Part shown: one piece after another, positions 31,862 through 44,488 of the stretch
Layout: the number at the start of each line of letters is the position of its first letter
How positions within the stretch are numbered: the stretch's first letter is position 1
Assembly: GCA_015501585.1 (NCBI GenBank)
Contig: JADNRY010000157.1
Coordinates: 62,001 to 126,000, forward strand
Reading direction: 5' to 3'
DNA length: 64,000 bases
Source of the DNA: Rhodocollybia butyracea
Lineage: Eukaryota > Basidiomycota > Agaricomycetes > Agaricales > Omphalotaceae
Notes under the pieces: generated by a model
Database searches by the model: none
Told to the model about the DNA's origin: nothing
Seen by the model: only the letters and a program-made list of their open reading frames with translations
Translations under genes and position numbers: made by a program

Positions 31862-34765
31862 TTGATGTTAGCACTTTCGAGACCTACGGTGGAGCCATAC
31901 AAGATCGATGGAGCTATATATAATCGAAAGCTAGAGTTGGTATGCGGCAGTGTAACCAGAAATGTGACCTTCGAACTCGTTTCAAATGGTACTTTTACCC
32001 AGGCAAGGAAAACTTATATCTTTTCAGTGCAACCTAACACTATCGCCCGGAGGAATTCATGATTTACAAAGGGCTCATGTCTAGAGATGATGTTCCATTT
32101 CCAATGTTGCAAGATGTCCAGGTCAAATCTCAAATAATGGCCCAGCTTGCCTCAAAACTGCAACTTATCAAACATCTGCCCACCAAATCTTTTTGGAGGT
32201 TTGAAGAATGGCAGAAATGTGCACATTCCACCATGCTAGCGGAACTTGAACAGGCACAAAAACAAAACCAACATGCCGAGGTGCACCTCATATGCCCGGT
32301 AAAGCTAGATAATAGCCTTTGACATGGGGGGGGGGGTGATGGTGTAGGCAGTTGTCATGTTGAACCACTATTGTACGGTAGCGGAATAAAAGCGCAATAT
32401 TTCATGTGGACTTTGACAGAGGGATCACTCGGGTACCCGGAAAGGTAGTACCGAGATTGTGCGTATGCTGCCCCTGACTTTGCGCCACCTCCAAGCCGCC
32501 TCCTGAACGAACCATCTCCCACCCTACTCCCTCCCTTGCTTTCTGGTAAAATAAAGCTCACGTTATAAACTTACAACTATATGGCAGCCCCAGTATGTAC
32601 ATAAGGGCATGCACAAGTGACACCATCATATAGATAAGTCGTTTAAGTACAATGTTCTCTAAATTATTGTATGAAGAAACTCTTTTGGAATCATTCGAGA
32701 ACTCCGGCAACACCTCTGAGGTGCAAGGACATGTTTCAGACTTGAGAGTCAATGAATTTGAGCTTCCTAGAGGGTGCTATGGTGCAAGCAACTCACCATA
32801 TAGAGGTCACAAGTATTAGGTACCCAATGTGTTAAGGTACTACCATATACCTACCTCTTACTGGAGTCTTCCTCATGCTACTACTACACTATACCTTATC
32901 ATCTCCGAATCTTCAGTAGTTGCAGTTGATAAATTATACATTGCTCGTACTATATTGTAAGTATCTGATAGTTTTCAATGTACAGCAGTCAAGGAAGCTC
33001 TCCATGTAAGTTAAACGACCATATATTGCTTTGTAGCTGTGCCAAACGACGAGGAGAGGTGAAGCTGGGAGCGTGTGAATGTACCGGAAAAGTTTACCGG
33101 TGCTTCCGCTTGTTGTCCCAAAAGGTGAACAGAGGAATGGTATAATTTCCGAGTGGGTGCGGACCTCCCGGAAGCTCATGGTCAGGTACAGTCGTCCCTC
33201 TTCATGCCACAATTACGGCCAATATACTGACAGTAGCTTAAAATATTCTTTCCTTGTGAAAAAGATGCAGTAAAACTCATGCTCACTATCTAAAACAGTG
33301 TGCTCAAGAAGGAACGACTTCATCTATAAGCTTGATATGCTGGCAGTAGAGTTGTGTACAGGATATCAACATAATAAGGCAAAATCAGAATTATTGAAAA
33401 TGTTCAGCAGTCTTAAGCGGGTAACAAGTCTTTAAGGATGCAGGTAAGTACAACGACTTGCATGAATGTAAGTAACCTAGTATTAAGATTGTCAGACTGT
33501 TTCAATATAGCCAGATTTAATGTATAGTAGAGGACTTCTATAGATGGCCCCATTTCTCAAACACGAAGGCCATAGTACTAGCATTGCTCTCTTGAGCTCA
33601 CTGTTTTGCATAGTGAGCACGAGTTTTACTGTATCTCTTTCACAAGGGAAGAATATCCCAAGCTGTTCCTGCTATATTTGCATAAAATTTTGGCCTCAAG
33701 GGGGATGAATGCACCTCTTCATGAGATTCCGTGAGGTCCGCACCTAATCGGAAACTATCTCACTCCTCTGTTCACCGTTTGGGACAACGAGCGGAAGCAC
33801 CGGCAAACCTTTCCGGTACATTCACACGCTCCCATCCTCACCTCTCCTCATCGTTCGGCACAGCTACAAAGCAATAGTTGGCCATATAAACTACATAGAG
33901 AGCCTCTTTGACTGCTCTACATCTAAAACTACCAAATGCTTACAATATATGAGCAATGTATGAGTAATGTGTGATTTCTTAACTGCAACTACTACCGAAG
34001 ATAAGATGGTAAGGTAGAATAAGGAAGGCTCCATTAAGAGTACCTTAAGGCATTGAACATTGGATAATTTTTATATGGGGAGTTGCGTGTACCATAGCAC
34101 TCTTTATGAAGCTCAAATTCATTAACCGTATGCTGGTGCTTCTGTGTCACTTTCTCTCATTTCCTGACGTTCTTGTGCCTCATAGGTATTTTCGGAGCCA
34201 ACAGCCTCTCAAACGGTTTCGAGAGAGTCTGTTCGTACATTAATCTAGGTATATTTGGACAACATTGTGCAACTTATCTAAACAGTGGTCACTTATACAC
34301 TATGTACAGGCCTGTCATACTGGGGCTGTACAGTTGTAAGGTTATGACAGCGTGAGCTTTATATTAGGATACCAGAAAGCAAGGGAGGGCGTAGGACAGG
34401 AGATGGTTCATTCAGGAGGAGGCTTGGAGGCGGCGCAAAGTCAGGGGCGGCATACGCGCAATCTCGGTACTACCTTTCCGGGTATCCGAGTGATCCCTCA
34501 TGTCAAAGTCCACATGAAATATTGCGCTTTTATTCCGCTACCGTACAATAGTGGTTCAACATGACAACTGCCTACACCATCACCCCCCCCATGTCAAAGG
34601 CTATTATCTAGCTTTACCGGGCATATGAGGTGCCGAGGTGCTCAAATTAGACGATCTGCTTACTGAATTTGAAAACAAATACTATGGCGTTGACAGGTAT
34701 ACTTGCTTGTGCAGCAAAAAGCACATGCAAGCTCCCAAGAAGTCGAAAACTCCTCTAAGGACCCT
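31862..34765 (+). pseudogene. uncharacterised gene split by the fold-back element
   Basis: Frames at 31862-32062 and 32059-32284 encode a protein with an amphipathic helix (MLAELEQAQKQNQHAE). The frame is cut by the element at 32285-34631 and resumes at 34642 in the same phase (LKLDDLLTEFENKYYGV, then CLCSKKHMQAPKKSK) before a GTAGGT donor near 34768. Removing the element and one copy of the 10-bp duplication restores an open frame, so the host sequence was coding when hit. Its identity is unknown; the downstream piece ends in a basic Cys-containing segment. Further exons after 34770 are not recognised. Confidence 0.55.
32285..34631. mobile_element. Mutator-like fold-back element, 2,347 bp
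   Basis: Two arms of about 1 kb are inverted copies of each other around a short centre (about 33320-33580). The outer 130 bp are almost identical, differing only in the length of a G run; inner parts are more diverged. Termini are ACCTCATATGCCCGG and its inverse CCGGGCATATGAGGT. GCCGAGGTGC is duplicated at 32275-32284 and 34632-34641. A 10-bp duplication with very long terminal inverted repeats is the signature of Mutator-like (MULE) elements. No transposase is encoded; the 68-70-codon frames mirrored in both arms are by-products of the palindrome. Confidence 0.88.
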
Positions 34766-34769
34766 GTAG

Positions 34770-35345
34770 GTGGTCCATAAGTGGAAATCTATTCCCAAAA
34801 CTGACTTAATAGGTAGAAATATTGATATCCGGTCTCCCAGCAAAGTTTCGTCGATGGCTTCGTTGGAAGTCGATTTAGGTGACTTCTAGATGTTCATATT
34901 ATATTCCATTGCAGGTGCTTAGAGATAACAAAGAATATCGGTGATTTATGGTGTATTTTAGACTGCCTATGAAATGCGACTGATTAAATGCAAATATTTT
35001 TTGGACTGTACTTACTTAATTGTATGATCTATAACTTGAAGATACATGGTGTACATGAGGACCTTGTAGGCCAGAATCCCAGCCGAACAGAAATGCCTTT
35101 GGTGTAGAGGTACCAAAATCTTTAAGCCAGATACACCCCTACCTACCTTGGTCGACAGAATCCAAAGGGTAGAAAGATACGAGACAAGACCGTTCTACCC
35201 ATCCGCACCGCACACTCCCTGCTGATGAGCAGGTGTAGCAATGAAGTGACTCAACTGCAGAAGCACATCAGCCTTCATTAATGTGCGGTAACTTGAAATG
35301 AACTTACCAAGCCAAGGCAGTATTGCTAATCCACACGGAGTAACA
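34770..35345. other. spacer
   Basis: No recognisable gene or repeat between the interrupted gene and the Tnp2 remnant. Confidence 0.4.
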
Positions 35346-38300
35346 GGGAGTAACGCGCCTGAACTTCTATCCGTATGGTCAGCTTATTCCTGACTCTACG
35401 CATCGCACTCATCTACAAACTTATGGGAACGGCACTCAATACAGACAGCCTCCCGCCACCATCCCTTCTTCGTCGTTTCAAACCACCACACCTCCCGTCG
35501 ATCTTACCTCTGTTATTCAGCCTCCTCCTGCCATCACATCTTCCTCTAGTTCTCCCTCTTCAGGCCACGTACCTGTGGCCAACCCTGATGTTGTGAACTC
35601 GGAAACTCGTAATCCATTTTCGATCATCGAGGAGGAAGTAGTTACACGGATGTTTGCCGTTTCTCAATCTGTCACCCCGTTGTCCTTTATCAACACTCCA
35701 AGCAAAAATACCCCCTTCATGCTCCCTGATCCCGAATCTTTGACAGAAGCAAACATCGGGTACTTTGCTTTGCGTTCCAGAGAGTTCGGCAATCGAGATT
35801 TTCTGGAGCATGAAATTTGGCTCTGCACTCTGCTATCAGAAATACGGATGATGCAGCGGGGGGTGGATGGTAATGGGGATGGAGACGATGCCAGTAGGTT
35901 AGAAGATATAGTGATGGATGCTCTTGTCGATTTACATCACCATAAAAAGAGACAATGGGATGAACAGGCGGACCCGCTGGGAGCTCCGATCATCGATAAT
36001 CGTAAGTTGACTATAGTACTACACATGACTCTTTTACTTATTCTTGCCTTCTCAGGGGCCTACTTTCGCTTAAACACTCGGTTTTCCCCGGTCCTCGAGA
36101 CTGTATATCTAGCAGTGGCAATCTGCTATCTTGTTCTTCGAATTCCAGTTCGTGATGTGTGAATCATACTGGCATCCTACCGCAGTATATTACGAGCCCT
36201 GAAAAGCCTGGATACAGTCCAGGCAGTCCCAAAGGATGTACACACTGTCATCGCTCACTACAATCTTACCCCCCACTGTCACGCTTACGTCGCATGTCCG
36301 AAATGCTACAAACTACACCCGTATTCTTCCGAAGTCATCAAGCGTAACGAGGAGTCGTACACCGCTACAAAAAGCTTGGATCAATGTCAGGATTGTGCCA
36401 CGGTGTTGTGGCGTGTCCGCAAAATTGGCACTCGCAGTTATATTGTCCCTATCAGAAAGCAACTTTTCCAAGACTTTAAACAGTGGCTTGGAAGGATGCT
36501 TAGTGTTCCAAGTTTTGAAGACGCTATTCAGAACCATCTATCGACATCCCACTCATCTGGTGACGACACACAGAACAATATTCGAGACTCGCCCGTCTTT
36601 AATACGATCCCTAGACCTGATGGGCAGCCGTTTATGTCGAACGATCCAGGTTCACAAGACCTATGGTTAATGTTCAGTCTAGGAGTTGATGGCTTCCATC
36701 CTTTTCATCAGTGCACTGCGCATGCATCAATCACTTCCACTGCCATATACATGACATGCGTGTCGTTGCCAGAACATCTCCGGTATAAAAGGGAAAACAT
36801 GTTCCTTGTGACTGTCATGAACGGAAAAACCCATTCATGAGAGTCTCAGTCACGCTTTAGATTGGGTGGTCGATGCGATACTTCCCTTTTGGCAGGGTAT
36901 CTTATTTGCAAAGACTTTCAAATATAGCTTTGGGCGCAGGGTATCTGCAGTCCTGGTTCCGGTTGTATGTGATGCAGATGCAGCTCACCCAGTATCGGGT
37001 TTCCCCTCTCATTCCCACACTTTCTTCTGTACGCGCTGCCTGCTGCGTAAAACCGATATAAACAATCTTGATATTGACAGCTGGCCTAAACACGACATTG
37101 TTGAACATCGACGTCGGGCACTTGAATGGCTTAATGCTAGTCCTGCCGAACGCGAAAAGATTACGAAGGAGTATGGAGTGCGTTACACACCTTTATTGCG
37201 TCTTCCATATTGGGATGCAATTGCCTATACAATTATTGACAGTATGCATATGGGACTGTTGGGCCTTTTTGAAACTCACATTCGCAATATATGGGGTATC
37301 AAAGGTGATGCTGGTGGCAGAAAAAAAGGTCACCAGAGACAAACTTGTATTGCCCAATTCTACTCTGCGCGCAATATGGGATCGTATTCGCGACGCTACT
37401 GATCTGAATGCTCTGCAACTTTGGCTCACCAAGAATTTGGACAAGGACACTGTTTTGTATCTGTGCTCAAGCATTCCAGATATGAGGGTTGCAAAAGTCG
37501 GCAACAAGGACAACCTGATCAAATTTTTTGGTGGACTGGGTATGGCCTTTCCGTTTCGCAGTATTCTATTCTGACAAATTATTTAGAGCTCGGTTGATTG
37601 TGCAAAAATTCCAACTATTCCCCCGCTGCAGTATCCATCTAGCAAACAAGAGACGGGGCATGACAATAGGAAACGAAACGAAACCGTAGGCGTGTATTAT
37701 TATCCCTCGAGATGCAGTTAACAGCTCAGGGCTAGGATTCTCACTCGCGTAGTTCATCGCGCAGTTCATCGCAGTCACGTGGTTCATCTGTCACTTCCGA
37801 ATCCGATGTTTCTGCGTCTGGATCGACGGGACTACCCGAAGCTGACACAGTGCCCCATATAGATCAGACCACTAGAGGAATATTAGAACCTAGATTTGAG
37901 ACGATAAAGAGTGACCTTGAAGATACCCAGAATATGGAGCCCACCTCGAAAATCCTTCCCCGCAGTCTATCACTAGGTTTCCTTCAAGCAATGTGTGAAG
38001 ACTTGAGTATCAAGTTTCGTGTTAAGCAACCCGGGCATACCGGACGAAGCGATACTAAAGCTCAGTTGAGGGAATGTCTGGATATATGGGTAAATGAAAC
38101 TTTGCCTATGCTGAACTGCACTAATTCAGGAGTTGTAGCGACGCAACTCCCGCGCCTCTAGAAACGTGTCTCTGCCCAATACCGAGGAAATTTATGACAG
38201 TGAAACACTTACGCTGCAGAGGCAAAGATTTGAAGAAGACCCGACGTACAGTTTCGGCAGAAATGCTCAGCAGGTAACTAAACCTATTCTTACTCAACTG

Positions 38301-39801
38301 TGTGAAGAGTATATGATACCTGTACCTGCAACTGGAACAAAGACAGATTTGGTAGAACAACTGCTTCTTTGGGTAAATATAGCTTCTATATATTGCTCTG
38401 TTCCACTCTAACAACTGTTCAACTTTCTAGCGCAACGAATATCATAGCCACATCAAAGTCACTGAGACCTGGACTCATACAGTCATTGATGACCAACTGA
38501 GACAGGAAGTCAAGACCGATATGCAGCGTACAATTCTTCCAACTTGGATGAATGCAGCACCTCTGGAGTGGGGAACGCCTAGTGGGGGATGACTCAGTGC
38601 TGACCATTGGAACGTACTTTGCTCCATTCACCTTGTGGTTACCCTCATCCGGGTATGGGCTTACGACGAGGATACCACGAAGCTGCCCTACCTTTACAAC
38701 TTCACTCATCTAGTCAAAGGGGTCCATATACTCTTTCTTCGCTCGACGTCCCCGGCGCTGATTGAACAATACACGAGCCACATGCTGGAATATCTGAAGG
38801 CCTATTGCAGTTGTTTCCGGATATCCAGCTTGCTCCAAATCATCACTACAGGTTACATATGGAGAGTTTATGGAAAGCATGGGTCCAAATCACTCCCGAA
38901 ACACTTTCGCCACTGAACGAATCAATGGGTACCTGCAGGACACCGACACCAACCATATTCAAGGTATACATATTTGCTTTCTGGGTATCTTGGCTGAAAC
39001 TCTACAACAGGTCAGACCGAGAACACCATGCTAATATTGTATGGTCGCCGTGCCTCTCTTGAACTGTTATTGAATACTCGCGTTGAACTACAGGAGTCTG
39101 TATCAGAGGTTCTGGAAGTAATGGAAACAATCTCTGCTGAAGATCATCGCGGAGTGTTTGCAGATACAGATCTCTCAGCCTGGGCGGCAACCAAATTCAA
39201 ATCAACATCTTCCAGCCTTTCCAGTACTGAATTACAGGATGTGCACCAATATCTTTGTGCCCGTTATCAGATTAATTATTCGGCAAATATCGTAACTTCC
39301 CAAGTGGCAGAAGTGGATGGGGTGGCTATCGGGAGAGTCATCTACTCGCCAGTCAAACGACAGCACCGAAACTGTTCAGTTATTATTGAGCCGGAGTCAG
39401 GCGTATATTATGCTGCTCTAATTCAACGTCTCTTCTACCATTCGCATATAGATCCCAGCAACCCCACTGTACCGGTATCTGAGCCTTATATGGCTGTGGA
39501 TATTGTGGACTCTATGGAAGATAAGATTCAGGACTGGTATCGTCATTTCCAGCTTGGGTGGCTCTGTCCTGACCCAGAGGATCCCTTGACTAAACTATGG
39601 CGGAGAGTGCTACCTCTTCAATTTGCAAAGTCGCACTTCATGAAAACAGCGTTCAAAATACAAGATCAGCCTGTCATTCATGTGTATCCAATACCTAAAG
39701 TAAGTTGTAGTTTGCACTCGTTCATTTCCGACTGTTGTATTCCTGATTTTCAGCTATTCGACGGTGTGGAAGGTAGGCCAACCATCAGCAAGTTGGTTTA
39801 G
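35346..39801 (+). pseudogene. Tnp2-type transposase (CACTA superfamily), decayed
   Basis: A large protein can be followed across several frames. Ser/Thr-rich N-terminus, then a segment ending in an intron near 36014-36055 (GTAAGT...CAG). Next a Cys motif (CPKCYKLH ... CQDC), the Tnp2 core (FSLGVDGFHPF, LPEHLRYKRENMFL, HSHTFFCTRCL) and the family-typical LLRLPYWDAIAYTIIDSMHMGL. The C-terminal half has a SAP-like segment (LCEEYMIPVPATGTKTDLV at about 38297-38353), LFPDIQLAPNHHYRLHM and a final domain ending VEGRPTISKLV, TAG at 39799. Frame breaks: near 36832 (after NGKT), at the A7 run near 37321, and more between 37575 and 39030. The protein would cut CACTA-type ends; it is not functional as read. 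Its terminal repeats were not located. Confidence 0.8.
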
Positions 39802-40540
39802 ATGGTTTAGATATCGGTACGCAACCGTCCTCCCGATATTCATACTCTTTACCGATTCGGACAGGAATCGGAGGTCTTTTGGCATGTACTATACGTATGG
39901 TCCTCATCACCATACCATTTCGTCTGGGCAGTTCACCCGACGATACATTATAGAGTACTTATTTATTCGTTATGCAGCTAGCACGAGCTTTGGTGCCACT
40001 CTATCACCGGTTTCTGAGGACAAATTTCATTGGTGCATTAGTTCTCGTTCCAATAAGGACATCAAAGATGTCGTTACGGAAATTAGTAGGGTGAGTGCCC
40101 GCGCTAAAGTACAGGTGAGCCGCTCGAGTATAGTCGAAACGCTCACCGAATGTATCAATACAGAGCATCGGTATCAGTGCCACCAGGCTACACTTGATTC
40201 CTTGCAATTGATAACTATCCCACTGGGTGGTTTTTTTCTGTCTCACATAATATTCGAGTTGAACATGCGTCCAGTAACTGACAACAAATCCCTCGTTGGA
40301 TGGCACGCTTTCACATTAAGTAACAGAACATCTAGTCTTAGAGATGGTTATTTAATCGGAAATGAGACAATCTATTAGCGACGCTTCCAGTCCTTTTCCT
40401 CCAGATTCATTTTTGAACGACCGTGGGTATGGATGCCCCCACCAGTTATGTAGTCCATTAGAAGTTCCGATCCTACCCTGTACTGATTCTGTAGACTCTC
40501 ACTTGTCCCCGATGCTTTTTCCAAAGCTCGCTGCTTGGTT
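39802..40540 (+). other. unassigned region after the Tnp2 remnant
   Basis: A 204-codon plus-strand frame (39764-40378) spans most of it but overlaps the Tnp2 3' exon in another phase, and no domain is visible. It may belong to the 3' part of the element. Confidence 0.3.
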
Positions 40541-40557
40541 GAGCTCCTGCTCCTAGA

Positions 40558-42735
40558 CTAGGCACTATTACTCACTGCATTCAATGTTTCACTTCTTTGG
40601 CTATCCGACTCTGAACGCTTTTGATCATATAGACGGAGTAAGCGTTGCTTGAGACCTTCTGGTAAATCTTTTCCAAGCAATGAGTCACGGAAACTGAACG
40701 ATTAACGGTGAGGCAAAAATTGGACCAGATGTGAGTAACTTGAACCAACCTCGAGTGGACACTACTACGTCCATCGAAATCTACACCCGTTTTGTCTTCC
40801 CGATAAGAAGCTTGACTGGATCCAGCTTGATTCTTGAACTCTGAGCATTTTTTGTGTGCAAGTCCAGTTCAATGTTCATTCGAGCTTATAAGGAAATACA
40901 TGCACGGAACTGATTTTGGACCTTGTCTTCAATGCGTCTGTCCATTGTTGCGAAAGCCGCAGTCAAATCATTTGGCAGGTATGTGAAATCTGGTGTCTCT
41001 GATCTGTGAGTAATAACATGAGCCTTGGAATGACTGGAATATCAAGTAGGAATATCAATCATTGACCTATTAGCCCTTTCCATTTGAGCGTCATCTATAT
41101 CCATAATGGACCAGAGTTTGGTCCCCAGTAGCTCGTGGACCAAGCTGCTATCCGAAGACGAGCCTATTCTTGATTGTTCCATTGCCTCAAGATCATTCTC
41201 GTGCTCCTCCATGACATACATAAGTTCGACTTCTGTCTGTTTAAGTTCAGACTCCAGTGACACCATGTCCCGTTCTTTCTGTTTGAGTTCAAGCTCCAGA
41301 ATATCTATATTCTGTCTATAAAGTGCTGCTTGTTGTTCCAAGTCAGTAACACGTTTCTTGTTAAACTCTAGCGAAGGTTTCATCGATGCAAGCTTGACCT
41401 GAAAAGACTCGTTATGGGTCAGTAGAGTCCCATTTTGAACCTCTAGGTTCTAGACAGAAAATTCAGCCATGAATCAAAGTCAAATAGGTCTTATAACCTT
41501 GATGCGTTGTCGTGCCTCGGATGCCTCCTGCCGTTTCTTCTCATATCTTTTCTGTAAACTTTCCAAATCACTTGAGTGGGTGAGTCAGGATCGGGGGGAC
41601 CAGGGGTCGGAAATAGAGTTACAATGCTTACCATGTCAGTTGGTTGTTGACTATGGTCATTTGATCTCCCTCTGCTTGCAACTCTTTAATTTTATGTGTT
41701 AGGTCAACAACTAATTTATTTTGCTCAGAGAGTTTAGATTCCACTTGTTGGTATTCTTCTTCGCGAACTTCCCTAAGTCTCTCATCAGCCAGTGAAGGGA
41801 TCTATATGAAAAACTCACAGTTGCGTTTGTAGCGTTTGTAACTGAGTAACATTACGGCGCAATTTTTCATCCATAGCGTCACTTTCCTTCTGGTTTCTTG
41901 TCAACTGGTCCCGTATCTCCGATAATGCATCTTCATACTCCTCCTTGAGGTAGGGATCCTCACGGGGCAATCCTTTATACGACTGAGCGACAGATATCGA
42001 GTTTCTGTGAGTAGGTGTTCAGTTTGCTCTAAGATGTAGGGTTTGGGCATACTTATGTACTGACTGGGACAATTGTCCGTTGACCTAGGTTTCATTAGTG
42101 TCGATAGCGCCGTACACCGCAGCTCCAGAAGACTTACTTGTTCAATGGCCCTCATGAGGTACATTTGGTCTTCTTCGGGTAGGATTTGTATCTTTTTGAT
42201 GAATTCTCGGTTCTTCAGGCAATACATGCCGATCGCGAGGATCTGTTTGCACAGCTTAAGCGCAGCAAGGATATCATTGTCTCTTGCCAAAGCTATCAGC
42301 TGTGGTAGTTCGAGAGAACTAATATCTTTCTTGAGAATATCAGTGAAATACTGCTTCATCAGATTATACAACTGGCTGAGTTCTGCAAAATGTTTCGTCC
42401 ATTGGTCTGTAGGAGGAGGAACAGGTGTTTTAAAATGTTCCGGGTCACTGTTTCGCAAAATTTAGCATTTTGACGAGTCAGACGGTTGGTTGAACTTGAA
42501 CGCACGCAAGATTCAAGAAAGTGAATAAAGTTTGTGCTCCATACGCGTCTGTTAAACTGGCAACAGATTTTTTGGTGGTCAAAGAGAAAAATCGCTGGAA
42601 TGAAGCTATTTCGAGTTCCTTGGATATAAAAAAGCTGTCCATTGAGTGGTTCGCCGTTGCGTTGTTGGAGTCAAGTGATAAGCTTGTCACATGCTCACCC
42701 TGAATGTGGCCAAAGCGTTGCATACTATTACCCAA
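40558..42735 (-). CDS. HOOK-like microtubule/cargo adaptor, divergent paralogue
   Basis: The ATG at 42735 opens a HOOK-type N-terminal domain (FISKELEIASFQRFF, AQTLFTFLNLADPEHF across an intron at 42448-42505; then LYNLMKQYFTDILKK, LELPQLIALARDNDILAAL, LPEEDQMYLMRAIEQV), the arrangement known from fungal HOOK proteins that link early endosomes to dynein. Further exons encode long heptad-rich coiled coil (DEKLRRNVTQLQTLQTQL, KLSEQNKLVVDLTHKIKELQ, KELELKQKERDMVSLESEL-like repeats) to about 41042. Additional coding-quality exons continue to a TAG at 40558 (LPNDLTAAFATMDRRIEDKV; LLGKDLPEGLKQRLLRLY), unlike a standard HOOK tail. One exon junction near 41820 (a GTGAGT only 17 nt before TATAG) cannot be resolved in frame and may be a lesion. 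Confidence 0.65.
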
Positions 42736-42736
42736 G

Positions 42737-43005
42737 ATATTTACACATTACATCTTCCTTTTATATACTTCGTTATAACTTTGTAAGCAAATAGGACCCA
42801 CCAACATATGTGAGGCCCAACGTCAGTCTCAAAGAATCTACTCAGATCTATCTAGGACTTCGAGTACATGGTATCATGGTTAGTTCAAAACCGGCCTAAG
42901 TAATCCCAAACGACGGACGCATTGGCTCACATCATTCATTGCTTTGTTTTCACATATATGTTCTTCGAGCTCCTGAACTTTTGGTCAATTATAACCACTA
43001 CAAAT
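42737..43005. other. spacer between HOOK-like gene and T1
   Basis: 270 bp, no feature beyond likely promoter sequence for the HOOK-like gene. Confidence 0.3.
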
Positions 43006-43518
43006 TTAATCGCTGGTATCAACATGTACTCCCTCTCTCTTATTCGTCTTCTCTGTGTTGCGCTTTCCACTGATTATAGCATCCAATTCAGCCACCGCTT
43101 CGTCAAACTTTTTCTCGGTTCTGGAAGGAATGTCTGGGAACCCAAGGTGATCAACATTGTAGAGAAATGCCTCCAGATATTTGCGGCTTCTTTCAGCTGC
43201 CAAAGCCCGTAGAATTTCCGGGAGCAAGCTGTTTGAGTATTTCACCTTGCGAGCACGCAGGATTGCAAGCTACAATGACAAACAGTTCGTGGGCAATGAA
43301 GTACTGGTGGAAATTCTCGCCTGAGATAAAGAAACCAAGCGTACCTGTTTAACCAATGCCCAAATGATCAAAATAACTATCAAAACAAACAGGAATTTGA
43401 TGACATTTGTTAGATCCACCTCGATTTTATCAGGGGGAGGAGCTTGTACTATGGTGGAACCAGGAGAGGAAACTCGTAGAAAAGCATGTCGAAAAATTTC
43501 AAGGACTAAAGACGGCAT
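43006..43518 (-). CDS. T1: small single-pass membrane protein with charged C-terminal domain
   Basis: Two exons, 43518-43345 and 43269-43006, with a 75-nt intron (GTACG...GTAG). Exon 1 encodes a short N-terminus and one strong membrane helix (FLFVLIVILIIWALV). Exon 2 encodes a soluble charged domain (YSNSLLPEILRALAAERSRK) ending in KKFDEAVAELDAIISGKR and a basic tail. The C-terminal motif and the exon layout match T3 at 52.9 kb (KFDESVAELNMIIAQKK) and loosely T2 at 47 kb. The start lies 139 bp from the start of X1 on the other strand, so they share a divergent promoter. No known domain; role unknown, probably membrane-anchored. Confidence 0.65.
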
Positions 43519-43657
43519 CCTGATGAAGTTTAAGGGATGGAAATATAGCTATTGATATAGATTTTATACGATTGAAGCGTGTTCAAAACGTGTGTGCTTG
43601 GCTCGGCTATATCACGCAAAATATGAATACTATGGTTTTGTCTACTTCATTACTACG

Positions 43658-44271
43658 ATGAGCTCCGCTGAACCTGCTCAAGGTATCGAAGAGGGCAGAA
43701 TGATAGCTTTCACCTCCATGGTCCATCGCCTGCGCAACATCGTTGTCGATTTGACATCGGCATCTAATGAAAATGTGAGCAGACATATTGTTCTGCTCTG
43801 TTTGGATGGGCTCATGTTGGGCAGGACCGAGGAAAAACTGTTCAAGATGCATTGTTCGATGCCAGATCACTCGTCGACGAGACCAGCTTGACACTGATAG
43901 GTATAGAGGGAAGCATTAGCTCCATAAATATACAGGTAAATTTTACTCTCCAGTTTTGTTATAAACGCGATTACACAGAACTTCAGCTGATCCAGATCCG
44001 GCTGCTTATCTTCTTGCTTAAAGTCCACGCTGATTTTGAAAGAATCGGAGGTGATGAACATAACCTTGGGTCCTTAGTCGATGATATCTCAGAAAAAGTG
44101 GTTGGATACGTTGACGCTATGAGTAGTGGGAACGTCAGCCCTGGATCAGCCGGAGGAAGCGTTGATCCAAACCAAGGGGTTGAGGTACCGACACTAACCA
44201 CTGAGCCTTCATCTGGTGGAGAGGATTTTCCGGGGGCACTACTCCAAGCCTCGGATAATCGGGACTGGTGA
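43658..44271 (+). CDS. X1: uncharacterised helical protein, divergent partner of T1
   Basis: Three exons: MSSAEPAQGIEEGRMIAF to about 43772; from about 43826 a segment with ALFDARSLVDETSLTLIGI; and from about 43990 IRLLIFLLKVHADFERIG, a Gly/Ser/Pro-rich linker and the end GEDFPGALLQASDN. Introns have GTGAGC and GTAAAT donors. Every exon has a counterpart in X2 at 51.5-52.5 kb (ALFQSRSIVEEINLIL; IRVLTFLVKTHAEFHKN; AEFPGSYIL). No known domain. The amphipathic helices could mediate pairing with a membrane protein such as T1, which is inference from the gene arrangement only. Confidence 0.6.
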
Positions 44272-44488
44272 AGGAATGTCAGGCCGATGTCATTTTCGTC
44301 CTTTTTATTACGACTGGGCTATGTTCCTTATGAGTTTCTCTTGTTGTTCCACCAGGGAACTTCCATAATATCATACTGTTCTTTCATTGCTCCACTAGTC
44401 ATTCCTACTCAAATCATTTCAGTTTATTTTATTGTATTCTTAGTCGCGCCTCGCTCAGCCCAGAAATTAATAATATATAACAGGGAAG

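Noticed and set aside
32355..34564. Mirrored 68-70-codon ORFs ending KVHMKYCAFIPLPYNSGST in both arms of the fold-back element
   Set aside because: They are the same DNA read through the palindrome, with no splice signals or domain; the arms simply keep the frame open by similarity.
39764..40378. 204-codon plus-strand ORF after the Tnp2 gene
   Set aside because: It starts inside the last Tnp2 exon in another phase, an antisense frame is also open, and the product shows no recognisable domain.
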